Shown here: one piece after another, positions 38,964 through 52,170 of the stretch
Layout of the letters: every line of letters starts with the position of its first letter
Numbering within the stretch: the first letter of the stretch is position 1
NCBI RefSeq assembly: GCF_005484985.1
Contig: NZ_CP027942.1
Span: 1,612,001-1,676,000 of the forward strand
Length of the DNA stretch: 64,000 nucleotides
Reading direction: 5' to 3'
Origin: Agrococcus sp. SGAir0287
Lineage (GTDB): Bacteria > Actinomycetota > Actinomycetes > Actinomycetales > Microbacteriaceae
Position numbers and translations under genes: made by a program
Notes under the pieces: model-generated
What the model was told of the DNA's origin: nothing
Databases searched by the model: none
The model's input: the letters and a program-made list of their open reading frames with translations, nothing else

Positions 38964-41377
38964 TGACCGACATCGCCGCACCCTCGTCCGGCGAGCGCAT
39001 CGAGGATGTCGATGTCGCCGCCGAGATGCAGGGCTCCTTCCTCGAGTACGCCTACTCCGTCATCTACACGCGCGCCCTCCCCGACGCGCGCGACGGCCTG
39101 AAGCCCGTCCAGCGACGCATCCTCTTCCAGATGGCGGAGATGGGCCTCACGCCCGATCGCGGCCACGTGAAGTCCGCGCGCGTCGTCGGCGACGTCATGG
39201 GCAAGCTGCACCCGCACGGCGACGCGCCGATCTACGACGCGCTCGTGCGCCTCGCGCAGGACTTCACCATGCGCGTGCCGCTCGTCGACGGCCACGGCAA
39301 CTTCGGCTCGCTCGACGACGGCCCCGCCGCGCCGCGCTACACGGAGGCGCGCCTCGACGCCGCCGGCCTCTCGCTCACGGACGGCCTCGACGAGGACGTC
39401 GTCGACTTCCAGCCGAACTACGACGGCGAGTTCCAGCAGCCCGAGGTGCTGCCGGCCTCCTACCCGAACCTGCTCGTGAACGGGGCCTCCGGCATCGCCG
39501 TGGGCATGGCGACGAGCATGGCGCCGCACAACCTCGTCGAGGTCGTGCAGGCGGCGAAGCACCTGCTCGAGCATCCCGACGCGACCGTCGACGACCTCAT
39601 GGCGTTCGTGCCCGGCCCCGACCTGCCAGGCGGCGGCATCATCGCCGGCCTCGACGGCGTGCGCGACGCGTACGCGACCGGCAAGGGCTCGTTCAAGACG
39701 CGCGCCAAGGCGTCGATCGAGCGCTCGGGTCGCAAGTCGCAGCTCGTCTTCACCGAGCTCCCCTACCTCGTCGGCCCCGAGCGCGTCATCGAGAAGATCA
39801 AGGACGGCGTGCAGTCGAAGCGCCTCCAGGGCCTCTCCGACGTGCAGGACCTCACGGACCGCAAGCACGGTCTGCGCCTCGTCGTCGACGTCAAGACCGG
39901 CTTCAGCCCCGAGGCGGTGCTCGAGCAGCTCTACCGCGTGACGCCGCTCGAGGACGGGTTCTCGATCAACGCCGTCGCGCTCGTCGACGGCACGCCGCGG
40001 ACGCTCGGCCTCGTCGACCTGCTGCGCGTCTACCTCGACCACCGGCTGCAGGTCGTGCGCCGCCGCAGCGCGTTCCGGCTGCGCAAGGCGCAGGAGCGCC
40101 TGCACCTCGTCGAGGGCCTGCTCATCGCGATCGTCGACATCGACGAGGTCATCCAGGTCATCCGCACGAGCGAGGACGCCGCGCAGGCGCGCACGCGCCT
40201 GCAGGACGTCTTCGACCTGTCCGAGGCGCAGGCGGAGTACATCCTCGAGCTGCGGCTGCGTCGACTCACGCGCTTCTCGCGCATCGAGCTCGAGGCGGAG
40301 GCGGACGAGCTGCGGCGACGCATCGCCGAGCTCGAGCGCATCCTCGCCGACGATGCGCTCCTGCGCCGGGTCGTCGCCGACGAGCTCGACGACGTCGCCG
40401 AGCGCTTCGGCACGCCGCGGCGCACGCTGCTGACGGAGGCGCGCCCCAAGGCGACGACGAAGGCGCAGCAGGCGCAGCTCGAGGTCGCCGACGAGCCGAC
40501 CGCCGTGCTGCTGTCGGCGACGGGTCGCCTCGTGCGCGTCGACACGACCGAGCCGCTGCCCGCTCCCGCGCGACGCTCGCGGCACGACGCGATCCGCGCC
40601 GAGGTGCGCACGACGACGCGCGGCGCGTTCGGCGTCGTGACGAGCGCGGGCCGCGTGCTGCGCACGACGCCGGTCGACCTGCCGTCGGTGCCCGCGACCT
40701 CGATCGGCCTCACCGCGGGGCTCAAGGTCAAGGACCTCGTAGCGCTCGAGCGCGGCGAGGAGGTCGTCTCGATCGTGTCCCTCGCCGACGAGCGGCCCAT
40801 CCTCGTCGCGACGGCGCAGGGCACCGTGAAGCGCACGCTGCCCTCCGCGCTGCCGGATCGGGCCGAGACCGAGATCATCGCGCTGAGGCCGAAGGACCGG
40901 GTCGTGGGCGTCGGCCACGCCGCCGATGCCGACTGGGTCGTGCTCGTCGCCTCCGACGCGCAGGTGCTGCGCTTCGCGGCGAAGGACGTGAACCCCCAGG
41001 GACCGGGTGCCGCGGGCATGAAGGGCATCGCGCTGAAGGGCGACGCCACGGTGCTCTTCGCGGGCGTCGCGACGGACGACGCCGCGGTCGTGACCGTGAC
41101 GCAGGCCGCCGAGACCCTCGCGGGCCTCGACGACGCGCGCGTGAAGGTGTCGCGCCTCGACGAGTTCCCGCCGAAGGGACGCGCGACGGGCGGCGTCGCC
41201 GGCCACCGGTTCCTCAAGGGCGAGTCGCGGCTCGCCGCGGCGTGGGCGGGCTCCGCGCCGCTCGCGGTCGGCGCGGACGGCAGCCAGCGGTCGTTGCCGG
41301 AGCCGTCGAGCCGCACGGGCTCCGGCGTCGCGGTCGAGCAGCCGATCGGCGCGATCGGGTCGGCGCTCGGCAGCTGA
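38963..41377 (+). CDS. parC: DNA topoisomerase IV subunit A
   Basis: 804 residues. The type IIA breakage-reunion domain has [18 protein letters not shown], the [19 protein letters not shown] block, and the catalytic Tyr in APRYTEARL (about residue 130). A C-terminal beta-pinwheel is present (for example [18 protein letters not shown] and [14 protein letters not shown]). Together with ParE it decatenates replicated chromosomes. Its partner gene lies only 2 kb away, separated by an exporter/regulator pair. Confidence 0.95.
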   Translation: MTDIAAPSSGERIEDVDVAAEMQGSFLEYAYSVIYTRALPDARDGLKPVQRRILFQMAEMGLTPDRGHVKSARVVGDVMGKLHPHGDAPIYDALVRLAQDFTMRVPLVDGHGNFGSLDDGPAAPRYTEARLDAAGLSLTDGLDEDVVDFQPNYDGEFQQPEVLPASYPNLLVNGASGIAVGMATSMAPHNLVEVVQAAKHLLEHPDATVDDLMAFVPGPDLPGGGIIAGLDGVRDAYATGKGSFKTRAKASIERSGRKSQLVFTELPYLVGPERVIEKIKDGVQSKRLQGLSDVQDLTDRKHGLRLVVDVKTGFSPEAVLEQLYRVTPLEDGFSINAVALVDGTPRTLGLVDLLRVYLDHRLQVVRRRSAFRLRKAQERLHLVEGLLIAIVDIDEVIQVIRTSEDAAQARTRLQDVFDLSEAQAEYILELRLRRLTRFSRIELEAEADELRRRIAELERILADDALLRRVVADELDDVAERFGTPRRTLLTEARPKATTKAQQAQLEVADEPTAVLLSATGRLVRVDTTEPLPAPARRSRHDAIRAEVRTTTRGAFGVVTSAGRVLRTTPVDLPSVPATSIGLTAGLKVKDLVALERGEEVVSIVSLADERPILVATAQGTVKRTLPSALPDRAETEIIALRPKDRVVGVGHAADADWVVLVASDAQVLRFAAKDVNPQGPGAAGMKGIALKGDATVLFAGVATDDAAVVTVTQAAETLAGLDDARVKVSRLDEFPPKGRATGGVAGHRFLKGESRLAAAWAGSAPLAVGADGSQRSLPEPSSRTGSGVAVEQPIGAIGSALGS

Positions 41378-41386
41378 GCGACGGGG

Positions 41387-42343
41387 TCAGGGCATCCCCG
41401 CCCGAGGCGTCGCCGCCTCCCGGGGCTCCGTCGCAGGCCGTGCCGCCTCGACCGCGAGCCGGTGCCGACGCTCGATCGCCTGCCCGGCGTAGGAGGCAGC
41501 GACGACGAGCCCCGCACCGACGAGACCGAGCGGCGCGAGGGACTCGCCGCCGACGACGATGCCGACGGCGAGGGCCCAGACCGGCTCCGTGCCCATGAGG
41601 ATGCTCGCGCGCGTCGCCGACGTGCGCCGCACGGCCCAGAGCTGCACGACGAACGCGAACACCGAGCAGAGCAGCCCGAGGAACGCCACGCTCGCCCAGC
41701 CGCCGGGTGAGAGGCGCACGGCCGCGGCCGGCAGCGCGTCGCCGGCGACGGCGCAGGAGACGGCGGCGCACACGACGAGCTGGACGAGCACGACGCCGAG
41801 CGTCGAGTCCGTGCGGTCGCGCGTGAGCCGGGCGCTCGTCGTCACGTGCACCGCGCGCACGACGGCGGCCAGCACCACGAGCGCGTCGCCCGCCGTCGGG
41901 GTGCGCAGCCCGCCGTCCGACACGAGCAGGGCGACGCCCACGACCGCGGCGACCGCCGCGACGAAGGACGAGCGCGGCAGCCACGATCGCGCCGCGATGC
42001 TCTCGAGCACCGGCGTGCACACGAGCGCGAGGCTGATGAGGAGTCCCGCGTTCGTCGCCGAGGTCAGGTGCACGCCCCACGTCTCGAGCCCGATGACGAG
42101 CGCCTGCGTGCAGCCGAGCAGCGCCGCGATCGCGAGCCCCCGACCGCGCGGCAGCCGCTGGCGCGTCGCGAGGCAGAGCGCGGCGAGGCCGGCTGCCGCG
42201 ACGAGGAAGCGCAGCGCGAGCGTGGGCGCGACGCCCGCCTCGCTCGCGAGCGCCTTGGCCGCGAGGAAGCTCGCGCCCCAGACCGCGGCGACCACCACGA
42301 GGAGGAGGTCGACGATCGGCTCGGGGACGGCACGGCGCGGCAT
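41387..42343 (-). CDS. EamA-family (DMT superfamily) transporter
   Basis: 318 residues with ten helices in two EamA repeats (LLLVVVAAVWGASFLAAKAL; GWASVAFLGLLCSVFAFVVQLWAVR with the family WAV.RT element; LMGTEPVWALAVGIVVGGE). Members export amino acids or metabolites. It diverges from a LysR regulator across a 72-base gap, suggesting that regulator controls it. Confidence 0.88.
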   Translation of the reverse strand: MPRRAVPEPIVDLLLVVVAAVWGASFLAAKALASEAGVAPTLALRFLVAAAGLAALCLATRQRLPRGRGLAIAALLGCTQALVIGLETWGVHLTSATNAGLLISLALVCTPVLESIAARSWLPRSSFVAAVAAVVGVALLVSDGGLRTPTAGDALVVLAAVVRAVHVTTSARLTRDRTDSTLGVVLVQLVVCAAVSCAVAGDALPAAAVRLSPGGWASVAFLGLLCSVFAFVVQLWAVRRTSATRASILMGTEPVWALAVGIVVGGESLAPLGLVGAGLVVAASYAGQAIERRHRLAVEAARPATEPREAATPRAGMP

Positions 42344-42367
42344 GCCATCAGCCTCGTCGCGCGTTCC

Positions 42368-42396
42368 GATGAAGAGCGAGAGGCATCGTCTTCATC
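42368..42396. promoter_or_regulatory. Inverted repeat between eamA and lysR genes
   Basis: GATGAAGA (42368-42375) and TCTTCATC (42389-42396) are perfect 8-base arms 13 bases apart. The 72-base gap also holds a TAAGGT box (42403-42408) seven bases before the regulator's ATG. Position and symmetry suit an autoregulatory LysR site that also governs the exporter. Confidence 0.5.
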
Positions 42397-42415
42397 GTTC
42401 GCTAAGGTTCGACTC

Positions 42416-43324
42416 ATGGATCCGCTGCACCTGAGGATGCTGCGGGAGCTCGGCATCCGCGGCAGCGTCGCGGCCGTCGCGGCGGCGCACCACGTCTCCG
42501 CGTCCGCGGTCTCGCAGCAGCTCTCCCTGCTGCAGGCGCGCTCCCCCGTGCCGCTCACCGCCAGGCGCGGGCGCGTGCTCGTGCTCACGCCGGCCGGCGA
42601 GGCGCTCGCCGCCGCCGGCGTGCGCGTCGAGGAGGCGCTCGTCGCGGCGCGCGAGGCCGTCGGCGCCTTCGTCGACGATCGCAATCGGCCCGTGCGCGTC
42701 TCCGCGTTCCACAGCGCGGGACGCATGCTCTTCGGCCCGCTGCTGCGCGCACTCGCGCCGGGTCCGACGCTGCACCTCACCGATGCCGACGTCGCCCATC
42801 GCGACTTCCCCGCCCTGACCCTCGATCACGACGTCGTCGTGGCGCATCGCCTCGCGCACGACGAGGCCTGGCCGCGCGATCGGGTCGTCGCCGCGCCGCT
42901 GCTCGTCGAGCCGCTCGCCGTGGCGATGTCGGCTGCGCATCCGCTCGCGACGCGCGAGCGTCTCTCGGCAGGCGACGTCGCCGCTGAGCCGTGGGTGTCG
43001 GTGCACGAGGGGTTCCCGCTCGCGGGCGTCATCGCGCACGTCGGTGCCGTCGCCGGCCGGCCGCCGCGCATCCTGCACCGCATCAACGACTTCTCGGTCA
43101 CGGCGGAGGTCCTGCGCGCCGGCGACGCCATCGCGATCATGCCGAGCGTCGCCGCGCAGCCGCTCGTGGGCGAGGACCTCGTGCTGCGGCGGCTCGACGA
43201 CGTGGACCTCGTGCGGCACGTCGACGCGCTCGCGCGCCCCGACGCCCTCGCGTCCGCCGCCGTGCGGCGCACGCTCGAGGCGCTCGTCGACGTCGCCGCT
43301 CGTGTGCCGAGGGCGACGCCGTGA
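42416..43324 (+). CDS. LysR-family transcriptional regulator
   Basis: 302 residues. The winged helix is at the N-terminus (MDPLHLRMLRELGIRGSVAAVAAAHHVSASAVSQQLSLL; VLTPAGEALAAAGVRVEEAL), with a periplasmic-binding-like effector domain after it (PVRVSAFHSAGRMLFGPLLRAL). It probably controls the adjacent EamA exporter; the effector is not predictable. A TAAGGT box seven bases before the ATG indicates a leaderless or near-leaderless transcript. Confidence 0.9.
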   Translation: MDPLHLRMLRELGIRGSVAAVAAAHHVSASAVSQQLSLLQARSPVPLTARRGRVLVLTPAGEALAAAGVRVEEALVAAREAVGAFVDDRNRPVRVSAFHSAGRMLFGPLLRALAPGPTLHLTDADVAHRDFPALTLDHDVVVAHRLAHDEAWPRDRVVAAPLLVEPLAVAMSAAHPLATRERLSAGDVAAEPWVSVHEGFPLAGVIAHVGAVAGRPPRILHRINDFSVTAEVLRAGDAIAIMPSVAAQPLVGEDLVLRRLDDVDLVRHVDALARPDALASAAVRRTLEALVDVAARVPRATP

Positions 43325-43331
43325 CGCCTCG

Positions 43332-45437
<2,106 letters not shown>

Positions 45438-45668
45438 GTGCGATCCTCCTGACGATCCACCCTCCAGCCTACGGGCGCGACGTCGCTCGGCACGGGTGCC
45501 ACGGCGACGGAGGATGGACCCGTCGCGTGCCGATCCGATCGCGGCGCCGCGACGAACCCCGGGTGGAGCCGCTCGGCGTACGCCGCGCGCGAAACGACCC
45601 CCGGATGTCACGCGGACGCAACAGATGGCGTGGCAGAGTGGGGGAACGTCAGGAGAAGGAGGACCACC

Positions 45669-45884
45669 GTGAACGACACCATCTCGACCGTCGAGTCGGA
45701 GGCCACGGCACCGCTCACGGGTCTCGACCGCTGCGACAGCTGCGGAGCGCAGGCCTACGTGCGCGCGACCATGGAGTCCGGCGTCCTCCTGTTCTGCGCC
45801 CACCACGCGACGAAGCACCGCGACAAGCTCGCACCGCTCGCGCTCGTGTGGCACGACGAGAGCGAGCGTCTGCTGCAGGGCTGA
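45669..45884 (+). CDS. DUF7455-type small zinc-finger protein
   Basis: 71 residues from a GTG preceded by GGAGG. The core DRCDSCGAQAYVRATMESG and LLFCAHHATKHRDKL gives a CxxC...CxxH zinc site. Such proteins usually sit between parE and sigA in actinobacteria, as here. No function is known. In-frame sequence upstream of the GTG reads MAEWGNVRRRRTT and is less family-like. Confidence 0.87.
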   Translation: MNDTISTVESEATAPLTGLDRCDSCGAQAYVRATMESGVLLFCAHHATKHRDKLAPLALVWHDESERLLQG

Positions 45885-45901
45885 GACCCGCAGGATCGAC
45901 G

Positions 45902-45931
45902 AGAGGGGCCCGCCGCGAGGCGGGCCCCTCT
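45902..45931. terminator. Bidirectional terminator hairpin
   Basis: A perfect 13-base stem (45902-45914 with 45919-45931) with a GCGA tetraloop, between the zinc-finger gene and the convergent ABC transporter operon. Confidence 0.88.
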
Positions 45932-45976
45932 GCGCGTCCGCCCAGCGCCGGCGCGGGAGATCGGGGATGCCGGCCG

Positions 45977-46756
45977 TCAGCCGAGCGGGTCGGTGAGGCG
46001 GCGCAGGAAGCGCTGCAGCCGCTCGGACCGCGGCGCGTCGAAGAGCGCCTCCGGCGTGCCGTGCTCGACGATGCGACCCTCGTCGAAGAAGGACACCTCG
46101 TCGGCGACGGCGCGCGCGAACGCGAGCTCGTGCGTCACGATCGCCATCGTCCATCCGTCGTCGGCGAGCTCGCCGACGACGCGCAGCACCTCGCCCACGA
46201 GCTCGGGGTCGAGCGCGCTCGTCGGCTCGTCGAAGAGCAGCATCTGCGGGCGCATCGCCATGGCGCGCACGATGCCGACACGCTGCTGCTGTCCCCCGGA
46301 GAGCTCCGAGGGACGCGCAGCACCGCGGTCGCCGAGCCCGACGCGCTCGAGCAGCGCCATCGCGCGCTCGACCGCCTCCGCGCGCGGCACGCGCTGCACG
46401 ACGGTGGGCCCGACCACGACGTTGTCCAGCACCGACAGGTGCGGGAAAAGGTGGTGCTGCTGGAACACCATCGACGACAGCGCCGCGAGGCGCGCGCGAT
46501 CCGACCGCGACAGTCCGCGAGCGAGGTCGACCGACCAGTCGGGCGTCGTGAGCGTGCCCTCCTCGGGCACCTCGAGCCCGTTGAGCGAGCGCAGCACGGT
46601 GGTCTTGCCGGAGCCCGAGGGTCCGATGAGCGCGTGGACGCGCCCCGGCCACAGGTCGAGGTCGACGCCGTGCAGCACCGTCCGGTCGCCGAACGACTTG
46701 GTGAGGCCGCGTGCGGCGAGCAGCGGCTGCGACGTGGGAGGGACGTCAGACGGCAT
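45977..46756 (-). CDS. Amino-acid (cystine-type) ABC transporter ATPase
   Basis: 259 residues. Walker [20 protein letters not shown]-loop [13 protein letters not shown], signature [17 protein letters not shown], Walker [14 protein letters not shown] and switch His in VTHELAFA are intact. It is the GlnQ/TcyC-type ATPase of polar amino-acid importers. It overlaps the permease gene by 11 bases. Confidence 0.93.
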   Translation of the reverse strand: MPSDVPPTSQPLLAARGLTKSFGDRTVLHGVDLDLWPGRVHALIGPSGSGKTTVLRSLNGLEVPEEGTLTTPDWSVDLARGLSRSDRARLAALSSMVFQQHHLFPHLSVLDNVVVGPTVVQRVPRAEAVERAMALLERVGLGDRGAARPSELSGGQQQRVGIVRAMAMRPQMLLFDEPTSALDPELVGEVLRVVGELADDGWTMAIVTHELAFARAVADEVSFFDEGRIVEHGTPEALFDAPRSERLQRFLRRLTDPLG

Positions 46757-47402
46757 GGCGCTCGAGCCTCCGCTCCAGGGCGTCCTGGCCGAAGGCGAGG
46801 ACGGTGCAGATGATCCAGTACTCGACGGCGGCGACGCCGTACACGAGCAGGAACTCGCCGCTCGGCGCCGCGATCTGCTGCGCGGTGCGGAAGAGCTCGG
46901 TCACGAGCACCACGGAGCACAGCGACGTGTCCTTCACGAGCGAGATGAAGGTGTTGGACAGCGGCGGGACCGAGACGCGGGAGGCCTGCGGCAGGATGAT
47001 GCGCCCGAGCGCCTGCCAGCGGGTCATGCCCAGCATCGACGCCGCCTCCCACTGCCCTCGCGGGATGGAGAGGATCGCGGCGCGCACGACCTCGGCTGCG
47101 TAGCCGCCGACGTTGAGCGAGAGCGCGATGATGGCGCTCGGCCACGGGTCGAGCGTCACGCCGATGGAGGGCAGCCCGTAGAAGACGATGAACAGCTGCA
47201 CGAGCAGCGGCGTGCCGCGGATGAGCGAGATGTAGACGCGCGCGATGCCCGAGAGCAGCGCGACGCCCGAGATCCGCATGAGCGCGAGGCCGATCGCCAG
47301 CACGAGGCCGATCGAGAACGACGCGAGCGTCAGCGGGATCGTCGCGGTGAGCCCTCCGACCGCGATCGGTCCGATCGCGGAGAGGACGAGGTCCCAGTCC
47401 AT
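46746..47402 (-). CDS. Amino-acid (cystine-type) ABC transporter permease
   Basis: 218 residues with about five helices. The His/Glu/Gln-type permease signature is present ([27 protein letters not shown], with [11 protein letters not shown] after it). It forms a homodimeric channel with the ATPase downstream. Although in an apparent operon with the binding protein, it has its own TAGGCT box six bases before the ATG (47414-47409), so it may also be transcribed separately as a leaderless message. Confidence 0.92.
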   Translation of the reverse strand: MDWDLVLSAIGPIAVGGLTATIPLTLASFSIGLVLAIGLALMRISGVALLSGIARVYISLIRGTPLLVQLFIVFYGLPSIGVTLDPWPSAIIALSLNVGGYAAEVVRAAILSIPRGQWEAASMLGMTRWQALGRIILPQASRVSVPPLSNTFISLVKDTSLCSVVLVTELFRTAQQIAAPSGEFLLVYGVAAVEYWIICTVLAFGQDALERRLERHAV

Positions 47403-47422
47403 GCAGCGAGCCTACGGGCGCC

Positions 47423-48265
47423 TCAGGACGTCGGGACCGACACGTCCTCGCCGAAGTAGCGCTCGGAGATCTCGGCGAGCGTGCCGTCGGCGGCGAGCGT
47501 CGCGAGGGCCTCGTCGATCGCGGCCTGCAGGTCCTCGCTGCCCTGGCGCAGCGTCACGGCGGACTCCGACACGTCGTCGGTCTCGGCGACGACCTCGATG
47601 CCGAGGTCGCCTCCGCCCTGCGCCTGCTCGTAGTCGAGGTACGTGAGACGGTCGTTGATCGTCGCGTCGACGCGGCCCGTGCGCAGCAGCTCGACGGCCT
47701 GCGCGAAGCCCTCGACGCCCTCGACGGTCGCGCCCGCCTCGGTCGCGACCTCCGCCCAGTTCGACGTCAGCGACTGGGCGCTCGTGGCGCCGGCGAGGTC
47801 GTCGAACGACTGGATGTCGCTGCCCGTGGGCACGATGAGCACGCCGGGCGAGTACGTGTACGGCGTCGAGAAGAGGTAGCGCTCCTGGCGCTCGGGGTTG
47901 ATCGAGACCTGGTTCGCGATGACGTCCCAGCGGCCGGCGTCGAGGCCGGCGAAGATCGCGTCCCACTGCGTCTCCTCGAAGCGCACGTCGACGCCCAGCT
48001 CCTCCGCGACGGCGGTGATGACGTCGACGTCGTAGCCCGTGAGGTCACCGGTGCCGTCCTCGTGGAACGAGAACGGCGAGTACGTGCCCTCGGTGCCGAC
48101 GACGAGCTCGCCCGCCTCCTGCACGTCGGCGAGCGTGAGCCCGTCAGCCTCCTGGGATGCCGCGGGGCTGTCGGACGACGAGCAGCCCGCGAGGGCGAGG
48201 GAGGCGGCGGCAGCGGTGGCGGCGGCGAGGCGCAGCGAGCGGGAGAGCGGCATGGGTATCGGCAT
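47423..48265 (-). CDS. Amino-acid ABC transporter substrate-binding lipoprotein, probably cystine
   Basis: About 280 residues. The signal peptide (LSRSLRLAAATAAAASLALAGC) ends in a lipobox, with Cys at residue 28. The mature part follows the FliY/TcyJ pattern of cystine receptors closely: VGTEGTYSPFSFHEDG, LTGYDVDVI, QWDAIFAGLDAGRWDVIANQV, FSTPYTYS, RTGRVDATINDRL. Cystine specificity is an inference from this similarity. The ATG at 48265 has AGAAGG almost touching it, while an ATG at 48253 is 13 bases from it; either could be used. Confidence 0.9.
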   Translation of the reverse strand: MPIPMPLSRSLRLAAATAAAASLALAGCSSSDSPAASQEADGLTLADVQEAGELVVGTEGTYSPFSFHEDGTGDLTGYDVDVITAVAEELGVDVRFEETQWDAIFAGLDAGRWDVIANQVSINPERQERYLFSTPYTYSPGVLIVPTGSDIQSFDDLAGATSAQSLTSNWAEVATEAGATVEGVEGFAQAVELLRTGRVDATINDRLTYLDYEQAQGGGDLGIEVVAETDDVSESAVTLRQGSEDLQAAIDEALATLAADGTLAEISERYFGEDVSVPTS

Positions 48266-48357
48266 TCCTTCTTGGGGGTAGAGGCCCATCCTATGCCGAA
48301 GGGGCGCCACCCGATGACGGATGACGCCCCATGACCGCGTCGATGCGGACGGCCGGC

Positions 48358-49680
<1,323 letters not shown>

Positions 49681-49772
49681 GGCACCTCCTGGAGGTCGGC
49701 GGGCAAGGATGCGGATGCCCGTCCGCGCATCCAAGGCTCAAGCCTCTTGCGCCGGACGGGCCGATGTGTACC

Positions 49773-49778
49773 ATTATA
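49773..49778 (-). promoter_or_regulatory. -10 box of sigA
   Basis: TATAAT on the minus strand, a perfect consensus in a very GC-rich setting, about 93 bases before the sigA ATG. No good -35 is seen 16-18 bases upstream, so the promoter may rely on the strong -10. Confidence 0.65.
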
Positions 49779-49813
49779 GCGCCGATCCGGGCTCGAGCAT
49801 TCCCGCTCGCCCG

Positions 49814-51163
49814 CTACGCGCCCTCCGCATCCCCGCGACGACGGCGCATCGCCGCCAGCAGCGCCGTCCACAAGGGTGCCACGGTCACGCCGTCCTCCTC
49901 CTGCATCCGCCGGCGCGTGCGGGCTCGCGCGTGGAGCAGCATCGCGGAGCCGAGGCCCAGCGCGACGAACTGGATCGACAGCGCGATGCGGAACGCCTCC
50001 CAGTCGTAGAGCCCCGCCTGCTCCCCCGCGTCGAGGCGGGCGTGGTGGATGACGTCGAGCGCGATGCCGATGAGCGCCATGAGGCAGAACGAGGCCGTGA
50101 AGCCGCCGACGTTGACGAAGCCGTTCGCCGACCCCAGCGAGCGGACGGGGTTGAAGGTGCGGGCGAAGTCGAAGCCGATGAGCGAGCCCGGCCCGCCGAT
50201 GCCGATCGCGACGAGCATCCACACGAGCACGGCCGTGGGCGGCCCCCCGGGCCACAGCAGCACGACGGCCCAGGCGAGCGCCATGTGCGCGACGATCGCG
50301 AGCACGAGGTTCGAGCGGCGACTCGGGAAGCGCGCCGTGAGGAGGCCGAGGATCGGACCCGACACGATGCCGGTGACGACGATGACGACGACGAGCGCCG
50401 ACGCCTCGGCCCGGGTGTAGCCGAGGCCCGACACGAGGATGGGGAACCCCCACAGCAGCGAGAAGACCGTGCCCGGCGACTGCGTGACGAAGTGCGCCCA
50501 GAAGCCCAGCTGCGTGCCGGGCAGCGCGATCGAGGAGCGCAGCCGGCGCCACCACGAGGCGGGCAGCTGGATGCTGTCGGTGCGGGGCGCCTCCACGCCG
50601 GGCGGCGCGTTCCGCACGACGAGGAGCACGAGCACGGCGACGACCGCTCCCGACCCGGCGATCGTGAGGAACGACGGCGTCCAGCCGAGGTGCTGCAGCA
50701 TCCACACGAACGGGACCGCGGAGAAGAGCTGGCCGAGCTGGCCGATGTTGCCCGTCCACTGCGACAGCTGCGGCAGCCGCGGACCGGAGAACCACGAGGG
50801 CAGCAGGCGCAGCACCGAGATGAACGTCGCAGCGTCGCCGGCGCCGACGAGGATCCGCGCGACGATCGCGACGGGCACGAGGTCCGTGAGCGCCAGGATC
50901 GCCTGGCCCGTCGCCATGAGCGCGCCGCCGACGGCGATGAGCGCACGCGGGCCGAAGCGGTCGACGAGCACGCCGACGGGGATCTGCAGCGCCGCGTACA
51001 CGACGAGCTGCACGACGGCGAGGCTCGACAGCTGGGCAGCGGAGGCGTCGAAGCGCACGATCGCGTCGGGCGCCGCGGCGCCCAGCGACGATCGGTGCAG
51101 CGTCGAGATCAGGTACGCGACGAGGCAGACGGCCCAGGTGACCCAGGCCATGCGCCCGTTCAT
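49814..51163 (-). CDS. Major facilitator superfamily transporter
   Basis: 449 residues and twelve helices. WVTWAVCLVAYLISTLHRSSLGAAAP opens helix 1; VLVDRFGPRALIAVGG is motif A, and a second-half motif lies at ILGLLTARFPSRRSNLV. It belongs to the general nitrate/phosphate-sugar-like MFS pool; the substrate is unknown. It lies 16 bases after the PAC2 gene and probably shares its message. Confidence 0.88.
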   Translation of the reverse strand: MNGRMAWVTWAVCLVAYLISTLHRSSLGAAAPDAIVRFDASAAQLSSLAVVQLVVYAALQIPVGVLVDRFGPRALIAVGGALMATGQAILALTDLVPVAIVARILVGAGDAATFISVLRLLPSWFSGPRLPQLSQWTGNIGQLGQLFSAVPFVWMLQHLGWTPSFLTIAGSGAVVAVLVLLVVRNAPPGVEAPRTDSIQLPASWWRRLRSSIALPGTQLGFWAHFVTQSPGTVFSLLWGFPILVSGLGYTRAEASALVVVIVVTGIVSGPILGLLTARFPSRRSNLVLAIVAHMALAWAVVLLWPGGPPTAVLVWMLVAIGIGGPGSLIGFDFARTFNPVRSLGSANGFVNVGGFTASFCLMALIGIALDVIHHARLDAGEQAGLYDWEAFRIALSIQFVALGLGSAMLLHARARTRRRMQEEDGVTVAPLWTALLAAMRRRRGDAEGA

Positions 51164-51179
51164 GCGTGCGCCCCGGCGG

Positions 51180-52091
51180 TCACTGCGGCGGCGGGTCGGC
51201 GCGGCGACGCGCCAGGTAGCGCTCGAGCTCGGCGGCGATCTCGTCGGCCGTCGGCAGCGAGCCGTCCTCGTCGGTGAGCGGCGAGCGGACGCCGGCGTTC
51301 TCCATGTAGGCGTCGTAGCGCGCCTCGAGCGTCGCGACGAGCCGCTGCAGCTCCTCGTTCGTCTCCATCTGCTGGGCGACGAGCGACTGGAACTCGCGCT
51401 CCGTGCCGCGCAGCTCCTCGGTGCGGAAGACGAGGCCCGTCGCGTTCGTCACGCTGTCGAGCGCCGCGAGCGCGGGGCCGGCGGTGCCGGACTCGCCGAC
51501 GTAGTGGGGCACGAGCACGACGAAGGATGCCACGGGCATCTCGGGCGCGAGCCGGTGCTCGAGGAGGTGCATGACGGAGGCGGGCACCGTCGACGTCGGC
51601 TTCCACACCGAGTACGCCTCGACGAGGTCCTTGCGATTGCCCGACACCGTCACGCCGAGCGGGCGCGTGTGCGGCACGGGCATCGGGATCGACAGGACGA
51701 TCGTGGTCGCGGCGACCTCGAGGCGCTCGGCGACGATGCGCACGGCGTCGGCGAAGCGCTCCCACATCCAGTCGGGCTCGGGTCCGGAGAGCAGCAGGAA
51801 GGGCTTGCCCGCGTCGTCCTCGCAGAGCGAGAGCGTCAGCGCGTGCGGCACGTACTCCTCGATGTGGTCCTCGTCGAAGAGGAGATGCGGGCGACGCGAG
51901 CGGTGGTCGACGAGCAGGTCGGTGTCGAACTCGACGACGGACGTGTGGGGCAGCGTCGAGACGATGGTCGCGGCGGCGAGCTCGGCGGCGGCGCCGGCGT
52001 CGGCGAAGCCGTGCATCGCGACGACGAGGTCGAGGCCGGCGGGCACGGACTGCTCGTCGGAGAACGCGATGAGATCCTCGGGCCTGACCAT
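51180..52091 (-). CDS. PAC2 family protein
   Basis: 303 residues of the proteasome-assembly-chaperone-like PAC2 family. Conserved parts include LVVAMHGFADAGAAAELAAATIV, VVEFDTDLLVDHRSRRP and LLSGPEPDWMWERFADAV. It ends in an acidic helical tail (ELQRLVATLEARYDAYMENAG). Actinobacterial members are common, but their role is not settled. A TACGCT box exactly six bases before the ATG, with GGAGGC between, predicts a leaderless transcript. Confidence 0.9.
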   Translation of the reverse strand: MVRPEDLIAFSDEQSVPAGLDLVVAMHGFADAGAAAELAAATIVSTLPHTSVVEFDTDLLVDHRSRRPHLLFDEDHIEEYVPHALTLSLCEDDAGKPFLLLSGPEPDWMWERFADAVRIVAERLEVAATTIVLSIPMPVPHTRPLGVTVSGNRKDLVEAYSVWKPTSTVPASVMHLLEHRLAPEMPVASFVVLVPHYVGESGTAGPALAALDSVTNATGLVFRTEELRGTEREFQSLVAQQMETNEELQRLVATLEARYDAYMENAGVRSPLTDEDGSLPTADEIAAELERYLARRRADPPPQ

Positions 52092-52170
52092 GCCTCCAGC
52101 GTAGCCAGGGCGGACGTCCGAGGCGTCCCGAGCGACGCCGGCAGCGCGGGAGCCCGCATAGGGTCGAGGC

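Noticed and set aside
45607..45622. GTCAC-n6-GCAAC before the DUF7455 gene, resembling half of a GlnR operator.
   Set aside because: Only one a-b pair is present with no phased second pair, the gene has no nitrogen role, and one or two such single pairs are expected by chance in a 64 kb window.
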